A stretch of 64,000 nt of DNA, from positions 372,001 to 436,000 of the forward strand of contig NZ_CAMPKE010000001.1 in the NCBI RefSeq assembly GCF_946887195.1. Reading direction: 5' to 3'. Positions within the stretch are counted from its first letter, which is position 1. Each line of letters starts with the position of its first letter. A program made the translations under genes and the position numbers. The DNA is from an uncultured Halomonas sp. GTDB taxonomy: Bacteria > Pseudomonadota > Gammaproteobacteria > Pseudomonadales > Halomonadaceae. This document shows, one piece after another, positions 9,176-19,460 of the stretch. Under the pieces are notes generated by a model. That model saw nothing but the letters and a program-made list of their open reading frames with translations. It did no database searches and was not told where the DNA came from.

Positions 9176-10335
9176 CGAGTGTCCTCAGAGGATGAATCGC
9201 CGCTCGCGGTGTCCAGTTCGGCGGGTACCGGTAAATCCCGCGGGGTGTCCGGCGCTTCGCCGCCCTCGCGACGCACCTGCTTGATGCGGAAAGCCCAGGC
9301 CAGCACCTCGGCTACGGCGGTATAAAGGGCCGCCGGCACTTCGCGGTCGAGATCGACATGGCGGTAGAGTGCGCGCGCCAGCGGCGGCGCTTCGAGCCGC
9401 GGGATATCATGCTCCTCGCCCAGTTCGCGAATGCGCGCCGCCACCGCATCGGCGCCCTTGGCGACGACGCGCGGCGCCGACATCTCGCCGTCGCGGTAGC
9501 TGAGCGCCACCGCATAATGGGTCGGGTTGGTGACGATGACGTCGGCCTCCGGCACCTTGCTCATCATGCGTCCGCGCGCCATGGCCTGCTGCTGCTGGCG
9601 AATGCGCGCCTTGACCTGAGGATCGCCCTCGGACTCCTTGTGCTCCTTGCGGATCTCATCCTGGGTCATGCGCAATTTCTTGTTGTGGCTCCATAGCTGG
9701 TAGGGCACATCGATCAGGATCACCACCACCAGCGACAGCACGATCAGGCCACAACACAGTGCCGCCAGCTTCAAGGCATGAAACAGCGCCAAATGGACTG
9801 GCTGATCCATCAACGCCATCAGCTCGCCACGCTTTAGCCATATGAAGCTGAATGCCACGCTGCCAACCAGCACCGTCTTGGCGATCGCCTTGGCCAGTTC
9901 CGCCAAGGCCTGGGTCGAAAAGAGTCGTGCGAGCCCCTTGACCGGGTTGAGCTTGGACAGTTGCGGCTGCAGCGATTTGGCCGAGATCAGCCAGCCGCCC
10001 AGCAGCGCCGGCGAGACCAGGGCCAATACGGTCAACAATAGAAACAAGGGCAGAAGTGCGACCAGCGTCTCGTTACCCAACGACCAGAGATGAGCCATCA
10101 TGCGTGCGGTGTCGAATGCGATACCGCGATCGAACAGGAACGCCTGTTCCATGACCAGGCTCAGTTGACCGTAGAGCAGCGTGCCCATGGTCCATAACCC
10201 CACCACGCCACCCAGCAACAGCATGAACGTCGACAATTCGCGGGATCGCGCGACCTGCCCCTCTTCGCGCGCCTTTTCGATGCGGCGCGGCGTGGGGTCT
10301 TCGGTCTTCTCCTCGTCGCTACTGTCGTCAGCCAT
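9172..10335 (-). CDS. flhB: Flagellar export switch protein FlhB
   Basis: FlhB has about 387 residues. It is the export-gate component that switches from rod/hook to filament substrates after autocleavage. The protein opens with the family signature EEKTEDPTPRRIEKAREEGQVARS, has four membrane segments (about residues 30-215) and contains the cleavage motif NPTH in VIVTNPTHYAVAL. I prefer the ATG at 10335 over the GTG at 10344 because the family normally starts MADD/MAED. It heads flhB-flhA-flhF after a 190-base gap that contains the cheZ terminator and GACAATC repeats, so it may have its own promoter. A separate FlhB C-terminal-like gene lies at 25488-25787. Confidence 0.96.
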   Translation of the reverse strand: MADDSSDEEKTEDPTPRRIEKAREEGQVARSRELSTFMLLLGGVVGLWTMGTLLYGQLSLVMEQAFLFDRGIAFDTARMMAHLWSLGNETLVALLPLFLLLTVLALVSPALLGGWLISAKSLQPQLSKLNPVKGLARLFSTQALAELAKAIAKTVLVGSVAFSFIWLKRGELMALMDQPVHLALFHALKLAALCCGLIVLSLVVVILIDVPYQLWSHNKKLRMTQDEIRKEHKESEGDPQVKARIRQQQQAMARGRMMSKVPEADVIVTNPTHYAVALSYRDGEMSAPRVVAKGADAVAARIRELGEEHDIPRLEAPPLARALYRHVDLDREVPAALYTAVAEVLAWAFRIKQVRREGGEAPDTPRDLPVPAELDTASGDSSSEDTR

Positions 10336-10392
10336 GGTTCCCACGCGGGCGGCGGTTGGAAAGGGTCAACGCTGGCTATTCTGCGCGGCAAA

Positions 10393-10448
10393 GACAATCG
10401 ACAATCACGCAAAAAGCGCGACGAATCGGGCGCTAATCCACGATTGTC
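10393..10448. repeat. Three copies of GACAATC upstream of flhB
   Basis: GACAATC occurs twice in direct tandem (10393-10399 and 10400-10406) and once inverted (GATTGTC, 10442-10448). The copies lie 58-113 bases upstream of the flhB start. They could be regulator sites, but the repeat is short and could be chance. Confidence 0.35.
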
Positions 10449-10481
10449 GCGCAACAAGGGAATATCGCTGGCGGGAAACAG

Positions 10482-10502
10482 GCTCGGTTCTGTCAACCGA
10501 GC
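10482..10502 (-). terminator. Stem-loop terminator after cheZ
   Basis: A perfect 8-bp stem (GCTCGGTT and AACCGAGC) with a 5-base loop lies 22 bases after the cheZ stop. On the minus strand it is followed by CTGTTTC, a short imperfect T tract. It probably separates the che unit from flhBAF. Confidence 0.65.
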
Positions 10503-10524
10503 GCTGCATGATCACTGCTTTCGT

Positions 10525-11190
10525 TCAGAAGCCTAGTGAGTCGAGCAGGTCGTCGACCTGATCCTGGTTGCTGACCACATCGGCGCCGTCGGGCTTTATC
10601 TGCGGCCCGTTGAGTAGCGACGACTCCTTTTTCTCGCTCTCCATGGCCCGCTTCAGTTCCTGGCGATCTTCGCTGTCGGGTACGTTATCGAGCAGCACCT
10701 GCACCAGTTCGTTCTCGATCTGCTTGATGACATCCATCATCCGCTTGATCACCTGGCCGGTCAGATCCTGGAAGTCCTGGGCCATCATGATCTCGAGCAA
10801 CTCGGCATTGGTGGCCTGAACCTGTGTCGGCACATCGCCAAGATAGGCGCGCGTCTCCTTGACCAGCGCCTTGGCCTCGTCGAGCTCCTTGGGCTCGGCA
10901 AACCACTCGTCCCAGCGCTTGTCCAATGCGTTGGCCTGGGCCTCGAGCTGGTCCTGGATCGGCTGGGCACGATCGATCGCGTTGAGTGCCCGCTCGGCGG
11001 CCTGCTCGGTCATCGAGGCGACATAATTGAGCCGGTCGCGGGCATCGGGAATGGCCTCGGCGGCCTTCTCGATCTCCTTGTCGAGCCCCAACTCGCGCAT
11101 GTTCTCCCGCAATGTGCGTGTCAGATGCCCGATTCGCTGAATCAGATCTTCACCGTGGTGAGCTACGGCCTGTTGCGCTTCACCGCTCAT
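10525..11190 (-). CDS. cheZ: Chemotaxis protein phosphatase CheZ
   Basis: This 221-residue protein removes phosphate from CheY-P. It is nearly all helical. The active-site helix carries the CheZ signature [18 protein letters not shown], containing the expected Asp and the catalytic Gln. The C-terminal peptide [12 protein letters not shown] is the amphipathic CheY-docking tail typical of the family. Length matches E. coli CheZ (214). It follows cheY by 19 bases on the same strand and precedes a stem-loop. Confidence 0.95.
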   Translation of the reverse strand: MSGEAQQAVAHHGEDLIQRIGHLTRTLRENMRELGLDKEIEKAAEAIPDARDRLNYVASMTEQAAERALNAIDRAQPIQDQLEAQANALDKRWDEWFAEPKELDEAKALVKETRAYLGDVPTQVQATNAELLEIMMAQDFQDLTGQVIKRMMDVIKQIENELVQVLLDNVPDSEDRQELKRAMESEKKESSLLNGPQIKPDGADVVSNQDQVDDLLDSLGF

Positions 11191-11209
11191 GACTTGCCCT
11201 CCTCACGGT

Positions 11210-11599
11210 TCATTTGCCCAGTTTTTCGAAAATTTTATTGAGCTTCTCTTCCAGGGTGGCCGCCGTGAATGGCTTGACCACATAGCCGTTGGCACCGGCC
11301 TGGGCCGCGGCGATGATATTTTCCTTCTTGGCCTCGGCGGTCACCATCAGTACCGGCAAGGATTTCAGGGCATCGTCGGCGCGGATCTGCTTGAGCATCT
11401 CCAGGCCGTCGAGATTGGGCATGTTCCAGTCCGAGACAACGAACTCGAAGCCACCGGCACGCAGTTTGGTCAGTGCATCCTGGCCATCTTCGGCCTCTTC
11501 GACGTTGGTATATCCCAGTTCCTTGAGCAAACTGCGCACGATGCGTCGCATGGTGGGAAAATCGTCGACCACCAGAATGCTCATGTTAGTGTCGGCCAT
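11210..11599 (-). CDS. cheY: Chemotaxis response regulator CheY
   Basis: CheY is a 129-residue single receiver domain that binds the FliM switch when phosphorylated. Every functional residue sits at E. coli numbering: Asp12-Asp13 (VVDDFPTMR), phospho-acceptor Asp57 (SDWNMP), Thr87 (VTAEA), Tyr106 (GYVVKPF) and Lys109. There is no output domain. Its partners CheZ, CheA and FliM are all encoded in the window. Confidence 0.97.
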   Translation of the reverse strand: MADTNMSILVVDDFPTMRRIVRSLLKELGYTNVEEAEDGQDALTKLRAGGFEFVVSDWNMPNLDGLEMLKQIRADDALKSLPVLMVTAEAKKENIIAAAQAGANGYVVKPFTAATLEEKLNKIFEKLGK

Positions 11600-11636
11600 C
11601 TTACGTCCTCGTCATAAAGAGTGTTGCGTTGCACAT

Positions 11637-13334
11637 TCAGAATTCTTCCCAGTCATCGTCACTTTCGGTCACCAACTCGCGCTTGGTGGAAGCGTTGTCG
11701 GTAGCCTTCGCTGCCGCCAGGGCCGGCTGACTGGGGCGTGGCAATGCCGGCTCGGCAGTGTATGTGGCGCCGGCACGGCCGGCCAGACGGAACACCGCTG
11801 CCGCCTTCTCCAAACGGCTGGCCTGCTCCTCGAGCGAGGCGGCGGCGGCGGCGGCCTGCTGCACCAGCGCGGCATTCTGCTGAGTCACCTCATCCATCTG
11901 GGTGATCGCAACGTTGACCTGCCCGATGCCATCGCTCTGTTCCTGGGAGGCGGCGGATATTTCGTCCATGATGTCGGTGACCCGGCGCACGGCAGCGACC
12001 ACCTCGCGCATGGTAGTGCCCGCCTCCTCGACCAGTGTCGAGCCCTGCTGGACCTGGGCCACCGAGCCATCGATCAGCGACTTGATCTCCTTGGCGGCCG
12101 ACGCCGAACGGCTGGCCAGGTTACGCACCTCGCCGGCCACCACGGCGAAGCCGCGACCCTGCTCACCGGCGCGCGCCGCCTCGACCGAGGCATTGAGCGC
12201 AAGGATATTGGTCTGGAAGGCGATCGAATCGATCACGCCGATGATGTCGGAAATTTTCTTCGAGCTATCGGAAATCCCATGCATGGTGGAGATGACCTGA
12301 TCGACCACTTCACCGCCCCGCCCGGCGGTGGATGAGGCATCGTTGGCCAATGTGCTGGCCTGGCGCGCGTTGTCGGCGTTTTGCTTCACTGTCGCGGTCA
12401 ACTGCTCCATGCTGGCGGCGGTCTCTTCGATCGATGCCGCCTGTTGCTCGGTGCGCGACGATAAGTCGGCATTGCCGCTGGCGATCTCGCGGGTACCGAT
12501 ATGGATCGAGCCGCTGCTGTCGCGCACCGTACCGATGGTCTTCGTCAAGCCCTCTTGCATGTCGCGCATGGCGGCGAACAGTTTGCCGATCTCGTTGTTA
12601 GAGAGCACCTTGATGTCGCGCGACAGATCGGCCTGGGCGATACGTTGCAGGTTCTCCACCGCCGAGTTGAGCGGGCGCACCACCATCGCGACCAGCCCCA
12701 TGCGCAAAGCGACCAACATCAGCAGCGCAGCGGCAACGACCGCCAGGATGATGTTCTCGGCCATGCTGGTCACGCCGCGGTAATCGGCCATCAGTTCGTC
12801 GCCGCGCGCTTCGGCGTAGCGAATGAAGGCGGTCATGGCCTTGCCGAGCGTCTCCGCAGGCTCGGCCAAATCGACCTTGAGCGCATTGTAATCGCCCAGG
12901 TTGCCCTCCTCGAGCGCCGTGAGCTGCGTATTCATTAATGTCAGCATATTGCTAAAAGCTGTGGCTAGAGGATCGGTATAAGCGAGTCCTCGCTCGGTCT
13001 TTGGAACGGCCTGGAATTTGCCGAAACGCTCCGTTGCCCTGGCCAGATAATCGCTGGCCTTGTCGAGTGCCCGCTGTGCCTTTTCATCACCACCGAACAT
13101 CGACGCATTGACCATCGTATCCATGTTCATGCCCGCCTTTAGCAGCAGCGTCTCGGCCCTGGCGATCTCATTGACCTGCTCGACGTTGATCCGGTTGATC
13201 GTGTCGATCGACTCATCGCTCATGAGCCTGGTTACATAACCCAGCCCCGACACGACAAGGATGAATACACCAAAGATCACCACTGCCGTGGTCAGCAACA
13301 TATTGATCGAGACGTTATTGATCAGGCGTTTCAT
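11637..13334 (-). CDS. Methyl-accepting chemotaxis protein, Tar/Tsr topology, third receptor gene of the cluster
   Basis: This transmembrane receptor of 565 residues has TM1 at about 10-33, a periplasmic four-helix-bundle-like domain (about 34-195), TM2 at about 195-215, HAMP, and a long coiled-coil signalling domain. The hairpin tip is standard ([25 protein letters not shown], given here only as family landmark, with [14 protein letters not shown] after it). The C terminus ends in DDDWEEF, a pentapeptide of the xWxxF type that tethers CheR and CheB. The ligand cannot be predicted. It sits between cheB and cheY, where E. coli has no receptor gene. Confidence 0.92.
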   Translation of the reverse strand: MKRLINNVSINMLLTTAVVIFGVFILVVSGLGYVTRLMSDESIDTINRINVEQVNEIARAETLLLKAGMNMDTMVNASMFGGDEKAQRALDKASDYLARATERFGKFQAVPKTERGLAYTDPLATAFSNMLTLMNTQLTALEEGNLGDYNALKVDLAEPAETLGKAMTAFIRYAEARGDELMADYRGVTSMAENIILAVVAAALLMLVALRMGLVAMVVRPLNSAVENLQRIAQADLSRDIKVLSNNEIGKLFAAMRDMQEGLTKTIGTVRDSSGSIHIGTREIASGNADLSSRTEQQAASIEETAASMEQLTATVKQNADNARQASTLANDASSTAGRGGEVVDQVISTMHGISDSSKKISDIIGVIDSIAFQTNILALNASVEAARAGEQGRGFAVVAGEVRNLASRSASAAKEIKSLIDGSVAQVQQGSTLVEEAGTTMREVVAAVRRVTDIMDEISAASQEQSDGIGQVNVAITQMDEVTQQNAALVQQAAAAAASLEEQASRLEKAAAVFRLAGRAGATYTAEPALPRPSQPALAAAKATDNASTKRELVTESDDDWEEF

Positions 13335-13370
13335 GTCGGCGACTCCAAAATGATCGGTTTCATTGGCGAT

Positions 13371-14432
13371 TCAAACGCGTTGCGCGCGACCGGATGCGGC
13401 AACCTGGTGCATGATCTGAGCGGCCATGCGATCGAGTTCCACCACCTCGATCGCCGCATCCAGGGCCACCGCCTCGCGTGGCATGCCGTAAACCACGCAA
13501 CTGGCCTCGTTCTGCGCCAGGGTGTAAGCACCGGCCTGACGCATCTCCAGCAACCCCGCGGCGCCATCCTTGCCCATGCCGGTGAGGATCGCGCCAATCG
13601 CATTGCGCCCGGCATGCTGAGCTGCGGAGTGAAACAGCACATCCACCGAGGGACGATGCCGATTCACCGGCGGGCCGCTATCCAGGCTGACCACATAGTT
13701 GGCACCACTGCGCGCCAGCTTGAGATGGGCATCGCCCGGCGCGATATAGGCATGCCCCGGCAAGACCCGCTCGCCCTGCTCGGCCTCCTTGACGGTAATT
13801 CGGCATAGCCGATTCAGACGCTCGGCAAAAGAGCGCGTGAAACCGCCCGGCATATGCTGGGTGATCAGAATCGCCGGCGTATTGGCCGGCAGCGGCTCCA
13901 GCACACTGCGGATGGCCTCGGTGCCGCCCGTGGATGCGCCGATGATGATCAGCTTTTCGCTCGAGATCAGCGGTGCCTTGATCGCCGCCGGCGGCGGCGC
14001 ATCCGCCCGGCGGGCTATGCGCGGGCGGGAGCGTGCCGCGGCGCGCAACTTGTCGGCAATCATTTCGGCGTATTCGAGCATGCCGCTGCGAATGCCCATT
14101 TGCGGCTTGGCGACGAAATCCACCGCCCCCAGTTCCAGCGCGCGCAAGGTAATCTCCGAACCGGCCTGAGTCAGCGATGACACCATCAGCACCGGCATCG
14201 GTCGCAGGCGCATCAGGCGTTCGAGAAAATCGAGCCCATCCATGCGCGGCATCTCGACATCGAGCGTCAACACGTCGGGATTGGTGCGCTTGATCAAGTC
14301 TCGCGCCACCAGAGGATCCGGCGCCGTGGCCACGACCTCCATATCCGGTTGCGAGTTGATGATCTCGCTCATCAGGTCGCGAATCAGCGCCGAATCATCG
14401 ACGCATAGCACCTTGATCTTGGGTGCGCTCAA
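13371..14432 (-). CDS. cheB: Protein-glutamate methylesterase CheB
   Basis: CheB (353 residues) demethylates or deamidates receptors. The N-terminal receiver has VDDS and phospho-acceptor Asp58 ([11 protein letters not shown]). The C-terminal esterase shows the Ser motif GASTGGTEA, the His motif ITQHMPGGF and the Asp motif [10 protein letters not shown] choose a TTG start at 14432 because AAGGAGAT (14445-14438) lies 5 bases upstream. The longer frame from 14489 would place this ribosome-binding site inside the gene and adds a tail unlike the family. It follows cheR, with about 100 bases between them. Confidence 0.95.
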   Translation of the reverse strand: MSAPKIKVLCVDDSALIRDLMSEIINSQPDMEVVATAPDPLVARDLIKRTNPDVLTLDVEMPRMDGLDFLERLMRLRPMPVLMVSSLTQAGSEITLRALELGAVDFVAKPQMGIRSGMLEYAEMIADKLRAAARSRPRIARRADAPPPAAIKAPLISSEKLIIIGASTGGTEAIRSVLEPLPANTPAILITQHMPGGFTRSFAERLNRLCRITVKEAEQGERVLPGHAYIAPGDAHLKLARSGANYVVSLDSGPPVNRHRPSVDVLFHSAAQHAGRNAIGAILTGMGKDGAAGLLEMRQAGAYTLAQNEASCVVYGMPREAVALDAAIEVVELDRMAAQIMHQVAASGRAQRV

Positions 14433-14529
14433 GGGCGATCTCCTTTCCATTACCCCGCCGCGGGTTGTAGCGGTACCGGACGAAACCAATACGACTGCAC
14501 GCGGCGTGGCGGAGGTTTCTTATTGGAAT

Positions 14530-15468
14530 CTATCGGCCAGTGGACAACCGACTTGAGGGCGAATCGGCCCGCTCGTAGATTGTCTGCCCGCGTAGACGAA
14601 ATGCCTGGCTAATGTACGAGAAGTTCTCGGAATGGCCGGCAAACAGAAGCCCATCCGGCTTGAGCAGTGGCGCGAAACGCTCGAGAATCTTGACCTGGGT
14701 CTGCTTGTCGAAATAGATCATCACGTTGCGGCAGAAAATGGCATCGAACGGGCCGGTTACCTGCCAATCCGACGCCAGCAGATTGAGCGCCTGCAACTCG
14801 ACCATCGCCGCCAGATCCGGGCGGATTCTCGCTTGTCCGGCACGCGCACCGCTACCGCGCAGGAAGAAACGTTTGCGGCGCGTTTCGTCCAGCTTGGCGA
14901 CCTGATCCAGCGTATAAACCGCCTCGCGCGCCTTGGCCAGCGCATCGGTATCGATATCGGTGGCGATCACCTGTGATTCGCGAGCACGCGGACCCAGGGT
15001 TTCGCTCAGTGTCATGGCGATTGAGTACGGCTCTTCACCGGTCGACGCCGCGGCACACCAGATACGCACCGGCCCGCTGCACTTGGCGACATGTTCGGCC
15101 AGTAGCGGGAAATGGTGCGCTTCACGAAAGAAAGCCGTCAGGTTGGTGGTCAGCGCATTGGTGAACGCCTCCCACTCCTTGGCTTGTGGCTGACGCTCGA
15201 GGCGCGCCAGGTAATCGGCAAAACGGGTCAAACGATGCTCACGTAGACGGCGCGCCAAACGGCTATAGACCATCTCGCGCTTATGCTCGGCGAGCACGAT
15301 GCCGGCGCGCTGATAGATCAACTTGCGCACACGCTCGAAATCGGCGTCGGTCATATCCAGGTCGCGATCGAGACTCGCGCCCGACCAGGCACTGCCCGGG
15401 GCGGATCCGCCCGGAGCAGCAGCCTGGGCAATGTTTTGATGCACCGTCGTGCTCAAAACGCCTCCCAT
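14530..15468 (-). CDS. cheR: Chemotaxis protein methyltransferase CheR
   Basis: CheR is an S-adenosylmethionine-dependent methyltransferase of about 312 residues that methylates receptor glutamates. The N-terminal helical domain (FERVRKLIYQRAGIVL) precedes the Rossmann domain with CAAASTGEEPYSIAM, ATDIDTDAL and the family signature DAIFCRNVMIYFD. The start is uncertain: the ATG at 15468 lies inside the end of the preceding receptor gene. A TTG at 15456, which overlaps that gene's TGA and has GGGAGG just upstream, is equally plausible and shortens the protein by four residues. Either way the two genes are coupled. Confidence 0.95.
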   Translation of the reverse strand: MGGVLSTTVHQNIAQAAAPGGSAPGSAWSGASLDRDLDMTDADFERVRKLIYQRAGIVLAEHKREMVYSRLARRLREHRLTRFADYLARLERQPQAKEWEAFTNALTTNLTAFFREAHHFPLLAEHVAKCSGPVRIWCAAASTGEEPYSIAMTLSETLGPRARESQVIATDIDTDALAKAREAVYTLDQVAKLDETRRKRFFLRGSGARAGQARIRPDLAAMVELQALNLLASDWQVTGPFDAIFCRNVMIYFDKQTQVKILERFAPLLKPDGLLFAGHSENFSYISQAFRLRGQTIYERADSPSSRLSTGR

Positions 15469-17612
15469 TCGTCATCACCCGCAGTGGCGGGAACCGCTTG
15501 CCTGGCAGACTTCGGCCCCGGCAGTTGTTCGGTTGGCGTTTCGCGGCGCGCCTCGGCAGCCTTGAAACGGGTCTCGCGATCGACTTGCTCCTTGCCGCTA
15601 CCACTCAAGCGCAGCACGGCGATGGCGTTGGCCAATAGCGCGACCTGACTGTCGAGACTGATCGCGGCCCGCGCCGAGGTCTGCACACGTTCGGCATTCT
15701 GCTGGGTCACTTCATCCATCTGCGCGACGGCCTGGTTGATCTGTTCGATACCGCGGGTCTGCTCATCGGATGCCGAGGCGATCTCGCCCATGATGTCGTT
15801 GACCTTGAGTACCGAGGAGACCACTTGTTCGATGGACGCTTCGGCACGCTTGACCAGTTCCGCGCCGCCGTCGATCTCCTGAGCGGAGCCATCGATCAGC
15901 GTGCGGATTTCGCGCGCGGCATCCGCCGAGCGCCCGGCGAGGTTGCGCACTTCGCCCGCGACCACGGCGAAGCCCCGGCCCTGCTCGCCCGCACGGGCGG
16001 CTTCGACCGACGCATTGAGCGCCAGGATGTTGGTCTGGAAGGCGATCGAATCGATCACCGCGATGATCTCGGAGACCTTGCGCGAGCTATCGGTGATGCG
16101 ACCCATGGTATCCACCACCTGGCCCATCACTTCACCGCTTTCACGCACCGAGCCCGCGGCGCTGCCGGCCAGCCCGCTGGCTTCACGGGCATTGGCGGCG
16201 TTCTGCTTCACCGTCGCGGTCATCTCTTCCATGCTCGAGGCGGTTTCCTGCAGCGAAGCGGCTTGCTGCTCGGTGCGTGCGGAAAGATCCTCGTTACCGG
16301 ACGCAATGTCCTGCGATGCGGGGCGTACCACCGCGACACTGCGATTGACGTCGCTGACGATACTGCCGAGACTCTTGCGCATCGCATCCAGTGCCCGCAT
16401 CAGCCGGCCCAGTTCGTCGTCACGCTGGCTTGGCATGCTGGCGCCCAGGTTGCCCGCCGCAATCTGCATGGTGAACTGCATCGATTCGCGCAGCGGACGG
16501 CGCATGGCGCGAATGCTGACGATACCCATCACCACCAGCAGAATCAGCCCGGTTACCAGCAGCGCAATCTGTGCCATGAGCATTTGATGACGCGCTTCCA
16601 ACGCTTCCTTGGCGAGAGTCTCGGCACCGGCCTGCTTGGCCGCGACCAGTTCGTTGAGCACGCCGTTCAAGCGATCGCCTTCGGGCTCGAGCACGTCGTT
16701 ATAGCCCACATAACCCTGGTAGAAATCGCCGCTGACCAAGCTATCGACGACGGCTTTCAGACCGTTGTCGCGATACCCCGCCAGGCCTTCACCAAAGACC
16801 TTCGCGGTATCGGTATGGTTGGTATCTCGGGACATGAACTCGCCCCAGACCCGATCGAGCTCGGCCACGATGCCGTTGACCTTGGCCGCCACGGCTTCCA
16901 TATCGCCGGACATCGGGTTGCTCACCGGCCCGGCCACGGCGTCGCGGCCCTGGGTCATCAATTGGCCGATTTTCTGCAAGCGGGCAACGTCTTCAAGGCC
17001 GTTGCGATTGAGTTGCTGGAGGCGCTTCCCCGACGCATCCAGGCCATAAAGGCCCAAGCCGCCACTGGCCGCCAAAAGCAGCAGCGCCAGTACGATCATG
17101 GTCGTCATGCGCCCCTGAAGCGTGCGAAATCGCAAGCGGCCCAACCAGCCGCGCAGGCCGCTGCGCTGGATGCTGCCACGTACCAGGCGAACGCCGCGCG
17201 CGCGGCCTTTTACCAACTGCTCATAGACACGCTCGGCGCGCTCGCACTCCTGCGGCTCGGCCTTGACTCGCACCGAGGCATAGCCCTGCACCTGGCCATT
17301 CTCGAGAATCGGCGTGACGCTGGCGTTGACCCAATAATGATCGCCGTTCTTGCGCCGGTTCTTGATCAGCCCGTTCCATGTCTCGCCGGCCTCGAGGGTT
17401 TGCCAGAGATTGGCGAACGCCGCTTCGGGCATGTCGGGGTGACGCACGATGCTATGCGCCGCGCCGATCAGCTCGTCACGCGTATACCCACTGACCTCGA
17501 CGAACGCGGGATTGGCAAAGGTGATGCGCCCCTTGAGATCGGTGCGCGTAATCAGATAATGCTCGTCGCTGAGTTGATATTCCCGTTGGGTGACCGGCTG
17601 GTTATCGCGCAT
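15453..17612 (-). CDS. PAS-domain methyl-accepting chemotaxis protein (Aer-like N terminus)
   Basis: This receptor (719 residues) begins with a cytoplasmic PAS domain (about 10-120: ITFANPAFVEVSGYTRDELIG, then GDHYWVNASVTPI) like Aer. Unlike Aer it then has two membrane segments (about 169-190 and 346-370) around a periplasmic domain of about 155 residues, followed by HAMP and the MCP signalling domain. The end DDEWEAF is the xWxxF tether for CheR/CheB. The PAS domain suggests sensing of redox state or a bound cofactor, but I cannot name the cofactor. Translation is coupled to cheR downstream. Confidence 0.9.
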   Translation of the reverse strand: MRDNQPVTQREYQLSDEHYLITRTDLKGRITFANPAFVEVSGYTRDELIGAAHSIVRHPDMPEAAFANLWQTLEAGETWNGLIKNRRKNGDHYWVNASVTPILENGQVQGYASVRVKAEPQECERAERVYEQLVKGRARGVRLVRGSIQRSGLRGWLGRLRFRTLQGRMTTMIVLALLLLAASGGLGLYGLDASGKRLQQLNRNGLEDVARLQKIGQLMTQGRDAVAGPVSNPMSGDMEAVAAKVNGIVAELDRVWGEFMSRDTNHTDTAKVFGEGLAGYRDNGLKAVVDSLVSGDFYQGYVGYNDVLEPEGDRLNGVLNELVAAKQAGAETLAKEALEARHQMLMAQIALLVTGLILLVVMGIVSIRAMRRPLRESMQFTMQIAAGNLGASMPSQRDDELGRLMRALDAMRKSLGSIVSDVNRSVAVVRPASQDIASGNEDLSARTEQQAASLQETASSMEEMTATVKQNAANAREASGLAGSAAGSVRESGEVMGQVVDTMGRITDSSRKVSEIIAVIDSIAFQTNILALNASVEAARAGEQGRGFAVVAGEVRNLAGRSADAAREIRTLIDGSAQEIDGGAELVKRAEASIEQVVSSVLKVNDIMGEIASASDEQTRGIEQINQAVAQMDEVTQQNAERVQTSARAAISLDSQVALLANAIAVLRLSGSGKEQVDRETRFKAAEARRETPTEQLPGPKSARQAVPATAGDDEWEAF

Positions 17613-17657
17613 GTTGTATTCCCTGCTTCTCTTGGACCCGGCATGACGCCGCTATAG

Positions 17658-17675
17658 TTTTAGGTGAGCCTAAAA
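17658..17675. repeat. Inverted repeat at the receptor-receptor junction
   Basis: TTTTAGG-TGAG-CCTAAAA is a perfect 7-bp inverted repeat that contains the stop codon of the upstream receptor gene (17670-17672). It could form a weak AT-rich hairpin reducing read-through, or be an operator for the next receptor gene. There is no T tract. Confidence 0.4.
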
Positions 17676-19379
17676 GGCTTCCCACTCGAGATCCCGACTC
17701 TCGTCATTTCCACTCGCACTCTTGTCGGCGGCCTTCTTCGCGGCGGGGAGCGATGGGGAAGATCGAGTCGTTGATTGGTTGCCGATCGCCAGTGGCTGGG
17801 TATCGTCATGATCGGCTTCGACGCCATCGGCAAGCCGGAACAGCGCTACCGCTTCACGCAACACGTTGGCTTCACGCTCCAACGCATTGGCTGCCGAGGA
17901 TGCCTGTTGCACCAGGCGCGCGTTCTGCTGCGTCACCTGATCCATTTCGGTGATCGCCAAGTTGACCTGGCCGATCCCATTGCTCTGCTCCTGAGAGGCG
18001 GCGGCGATCTCGTCCATGATGTCATTGACCCGCTGTACGGCGGAGACGATATCGCCCATGGTGTTGCCTGCCTGATCGACCAACTGCGAACCGGCGTCCA
18101 CGCGCTCGACCGACGCTTCGATCAAACCGCGAATTTCCTTGGCCGCGTCCGCGCTGCGGCTGGCCAGATTGCGTACCTCACCGGCGACCACCGCGAAGCC
18201 ACGCCCCTGCTCGCCGGCACGGGCGGCTTCCACCGAGGCATTGAGCGCCAGAATATTGGTCTGGAAGGAGATCGAATCGATCACGTCGATGATGTCGACG
18301 ACCTTATGCGAACGCGTGCTGATCTCGCGCATGGTATCGACCACCTGCCCGACCACCGAGCCGCCGCGCTCGGCGGTTTGCGAGGCGCTTTGCGCCAGTT
18401 GGCTGGCCTGACGGGCATTGTCGGCATTCTGGCTGACCGTGGAGGTCAACTGCTCCATGCTCGAGGCGGTCTCTTCCAGCGAGGCCGCCTGTTGCTCGGT
18501 GCGCGACGATAGATCGGTGTTGCCACGCGCGATACTCTGCGAACCGGCATGAATGCTCTGGCTACCGTGGCGCACCTTGCCGACGGTACGCGACAATCCC
18601 TCCTGCATCCGCGTCAGTGCGGCGAACAGCTTGCCGATCTCGTTGTCGCCGCGACGTTCGATGCGCGCCGACAGATCGCCCGCGGCCATTTTCTCGAAGT
18701 GCCCCACGATTCGATCCAGCGGGCGCAGTACATTGGCGGTAATGCCCCAGAGTACCGAGAGTATCAGGAGTAGAGAGACGATCACCGCGCCGGCGATGGC
18801 GATCTTCAGTGCGGTCGCCATGGACTGGAAATTGTCATAAAGCGTGCGCCCTTCGTTCTCGGCGGTGACGAAGAAATCGACTGCACTGGCGTAGAACGCG
18901 TCGCTGAGTTCGTCGATGCGTTGCGCACGCTCGCTGAAGCCTCCCAAAACGCCTTCCGTCATCGCCGTCACCTGCGGTGCCAGCCCCTCATCGACCAGAC
19001 GCTGAAAGTCCGCCTCCACCTTGGCGACCAAGGCTTCGTGCTGCGGCTGCACGGGAATCGACTGGAATTCAGCGAAGGTCTCGAGCAGCATATCGAACTG
19101 CTGCGTCAGAACGTCGAACTCAGCCGAGCCGGGGACGGCGCCGGTCATGATGTTCGAGTACTGATTCTGGATCGACAGGCGCAGATCCAGCAGCTGCGTA
19201 TTGGCGCGGTTGAGCGACGACTGCTGCTCCACATTGACCTGGTTGAGCGTACCCAATGCCTGCTGGCTGTAATGCACCGCGTAGCCGCCCAGCGCACTTA
19301 CGCCGACGACCAATGCGGTAAATACCAACAATACGAGCATCCAACTCGCTTTTACGGACATGTCATTGAATCGCTTCAT
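17670..19379 (-). CDS. Methyl-accepting chemotaxis protein, Tar/Tsr topology, first receptor gene of the cluster
   Basis: A classical receptor of 569 residues: TM1 at about 12-35, periplasmic ligand domain about 36-190 (leucine/glutamine-rich helices as in the TarH family), TM2 about 190-215, HAMP, and signalling coiled coil with tip [14 protein letters not shown] followed by [18 protein letters not shown]. The last residues DLEWEAF provide the CheR/CheB tether. A sigma-28-like promoter lies about 80 bases upstream and it follows cheW after a hairpin, so it probably starts its own transcription unit with the next receptor and cheRB. The ligand is unknown. Confidence 0.92.
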   Translation of the reverse strand: MKRFNDMSVKASWMLVLLVFTALVVGVSALGGYAVHYSQQALGTLNQVNVEQQSSLNRANTQLLDLRLSIQNQYSNIMTGAVPGSAEFDVLTQQFDMLLETFAEFQSIPVQPQHEALVAKVEADFQRLVDEGLAPQVTAMTEGVLGGFSERAQRIDELSDAFYASAVDFFVTAENEGRTLYDNFQSMATALKIAIAGAVIVSLLLILSVLWGITANVLRPLDRIVGHFEKMAAGDLSARIERRGDNEIGKLFAALTRMQEGLSRTVGKVRHGSQSIHAGSQSIARGNTDLSSRTEQQAASLEETASSMEQLTSTVSQNADNARQASQLAQSASQTAERGGSVVGQVVDTMREISTRSHKVVDIIDVIDSISFQTNILALNASVEAARAGEQGRGFAVVAGEVRNLASRSADAAKEIRGLIEASVERVDAGSQLVDQAGNTMGDIVSAVQRVNDIMDEIAAASQEQSNGIGQVNLAITEMDQVTQQNARLVQQASSAANALEREANVLREAVALFRLADGVEADHDDTQPLAIGNQSTTRSSPSLPAAKKAADKSASGNDESRDLEWEAF

Positions 19380-19460
19380 ATTGTTCTCTTTCTGGCAGCT
19401 AAGGATATCTATGCGCCGGCGGGTTCCATCATTTGCGCACGTTATTGTTCGTTATGAGTA

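Noticed and set aside
15825..17657. A 610-residue open frame on the plus strand opposite the PAS-type receptor gene
   Set aside because: It is fully antisense to a clearly real receptor gene. Its product is rich in His, Arg, Gly and Asp with no domain, which is the usual result of reading GC-rich coding DNA backwards.
15453..19379. Long near-repeats shared by the receptor genes, considered as a duplication or mobile element
   Set aside because: The similarity is confined to the MCP signalling domain, which is conserved in all receptors, and no terminal repeats or transposase are present.
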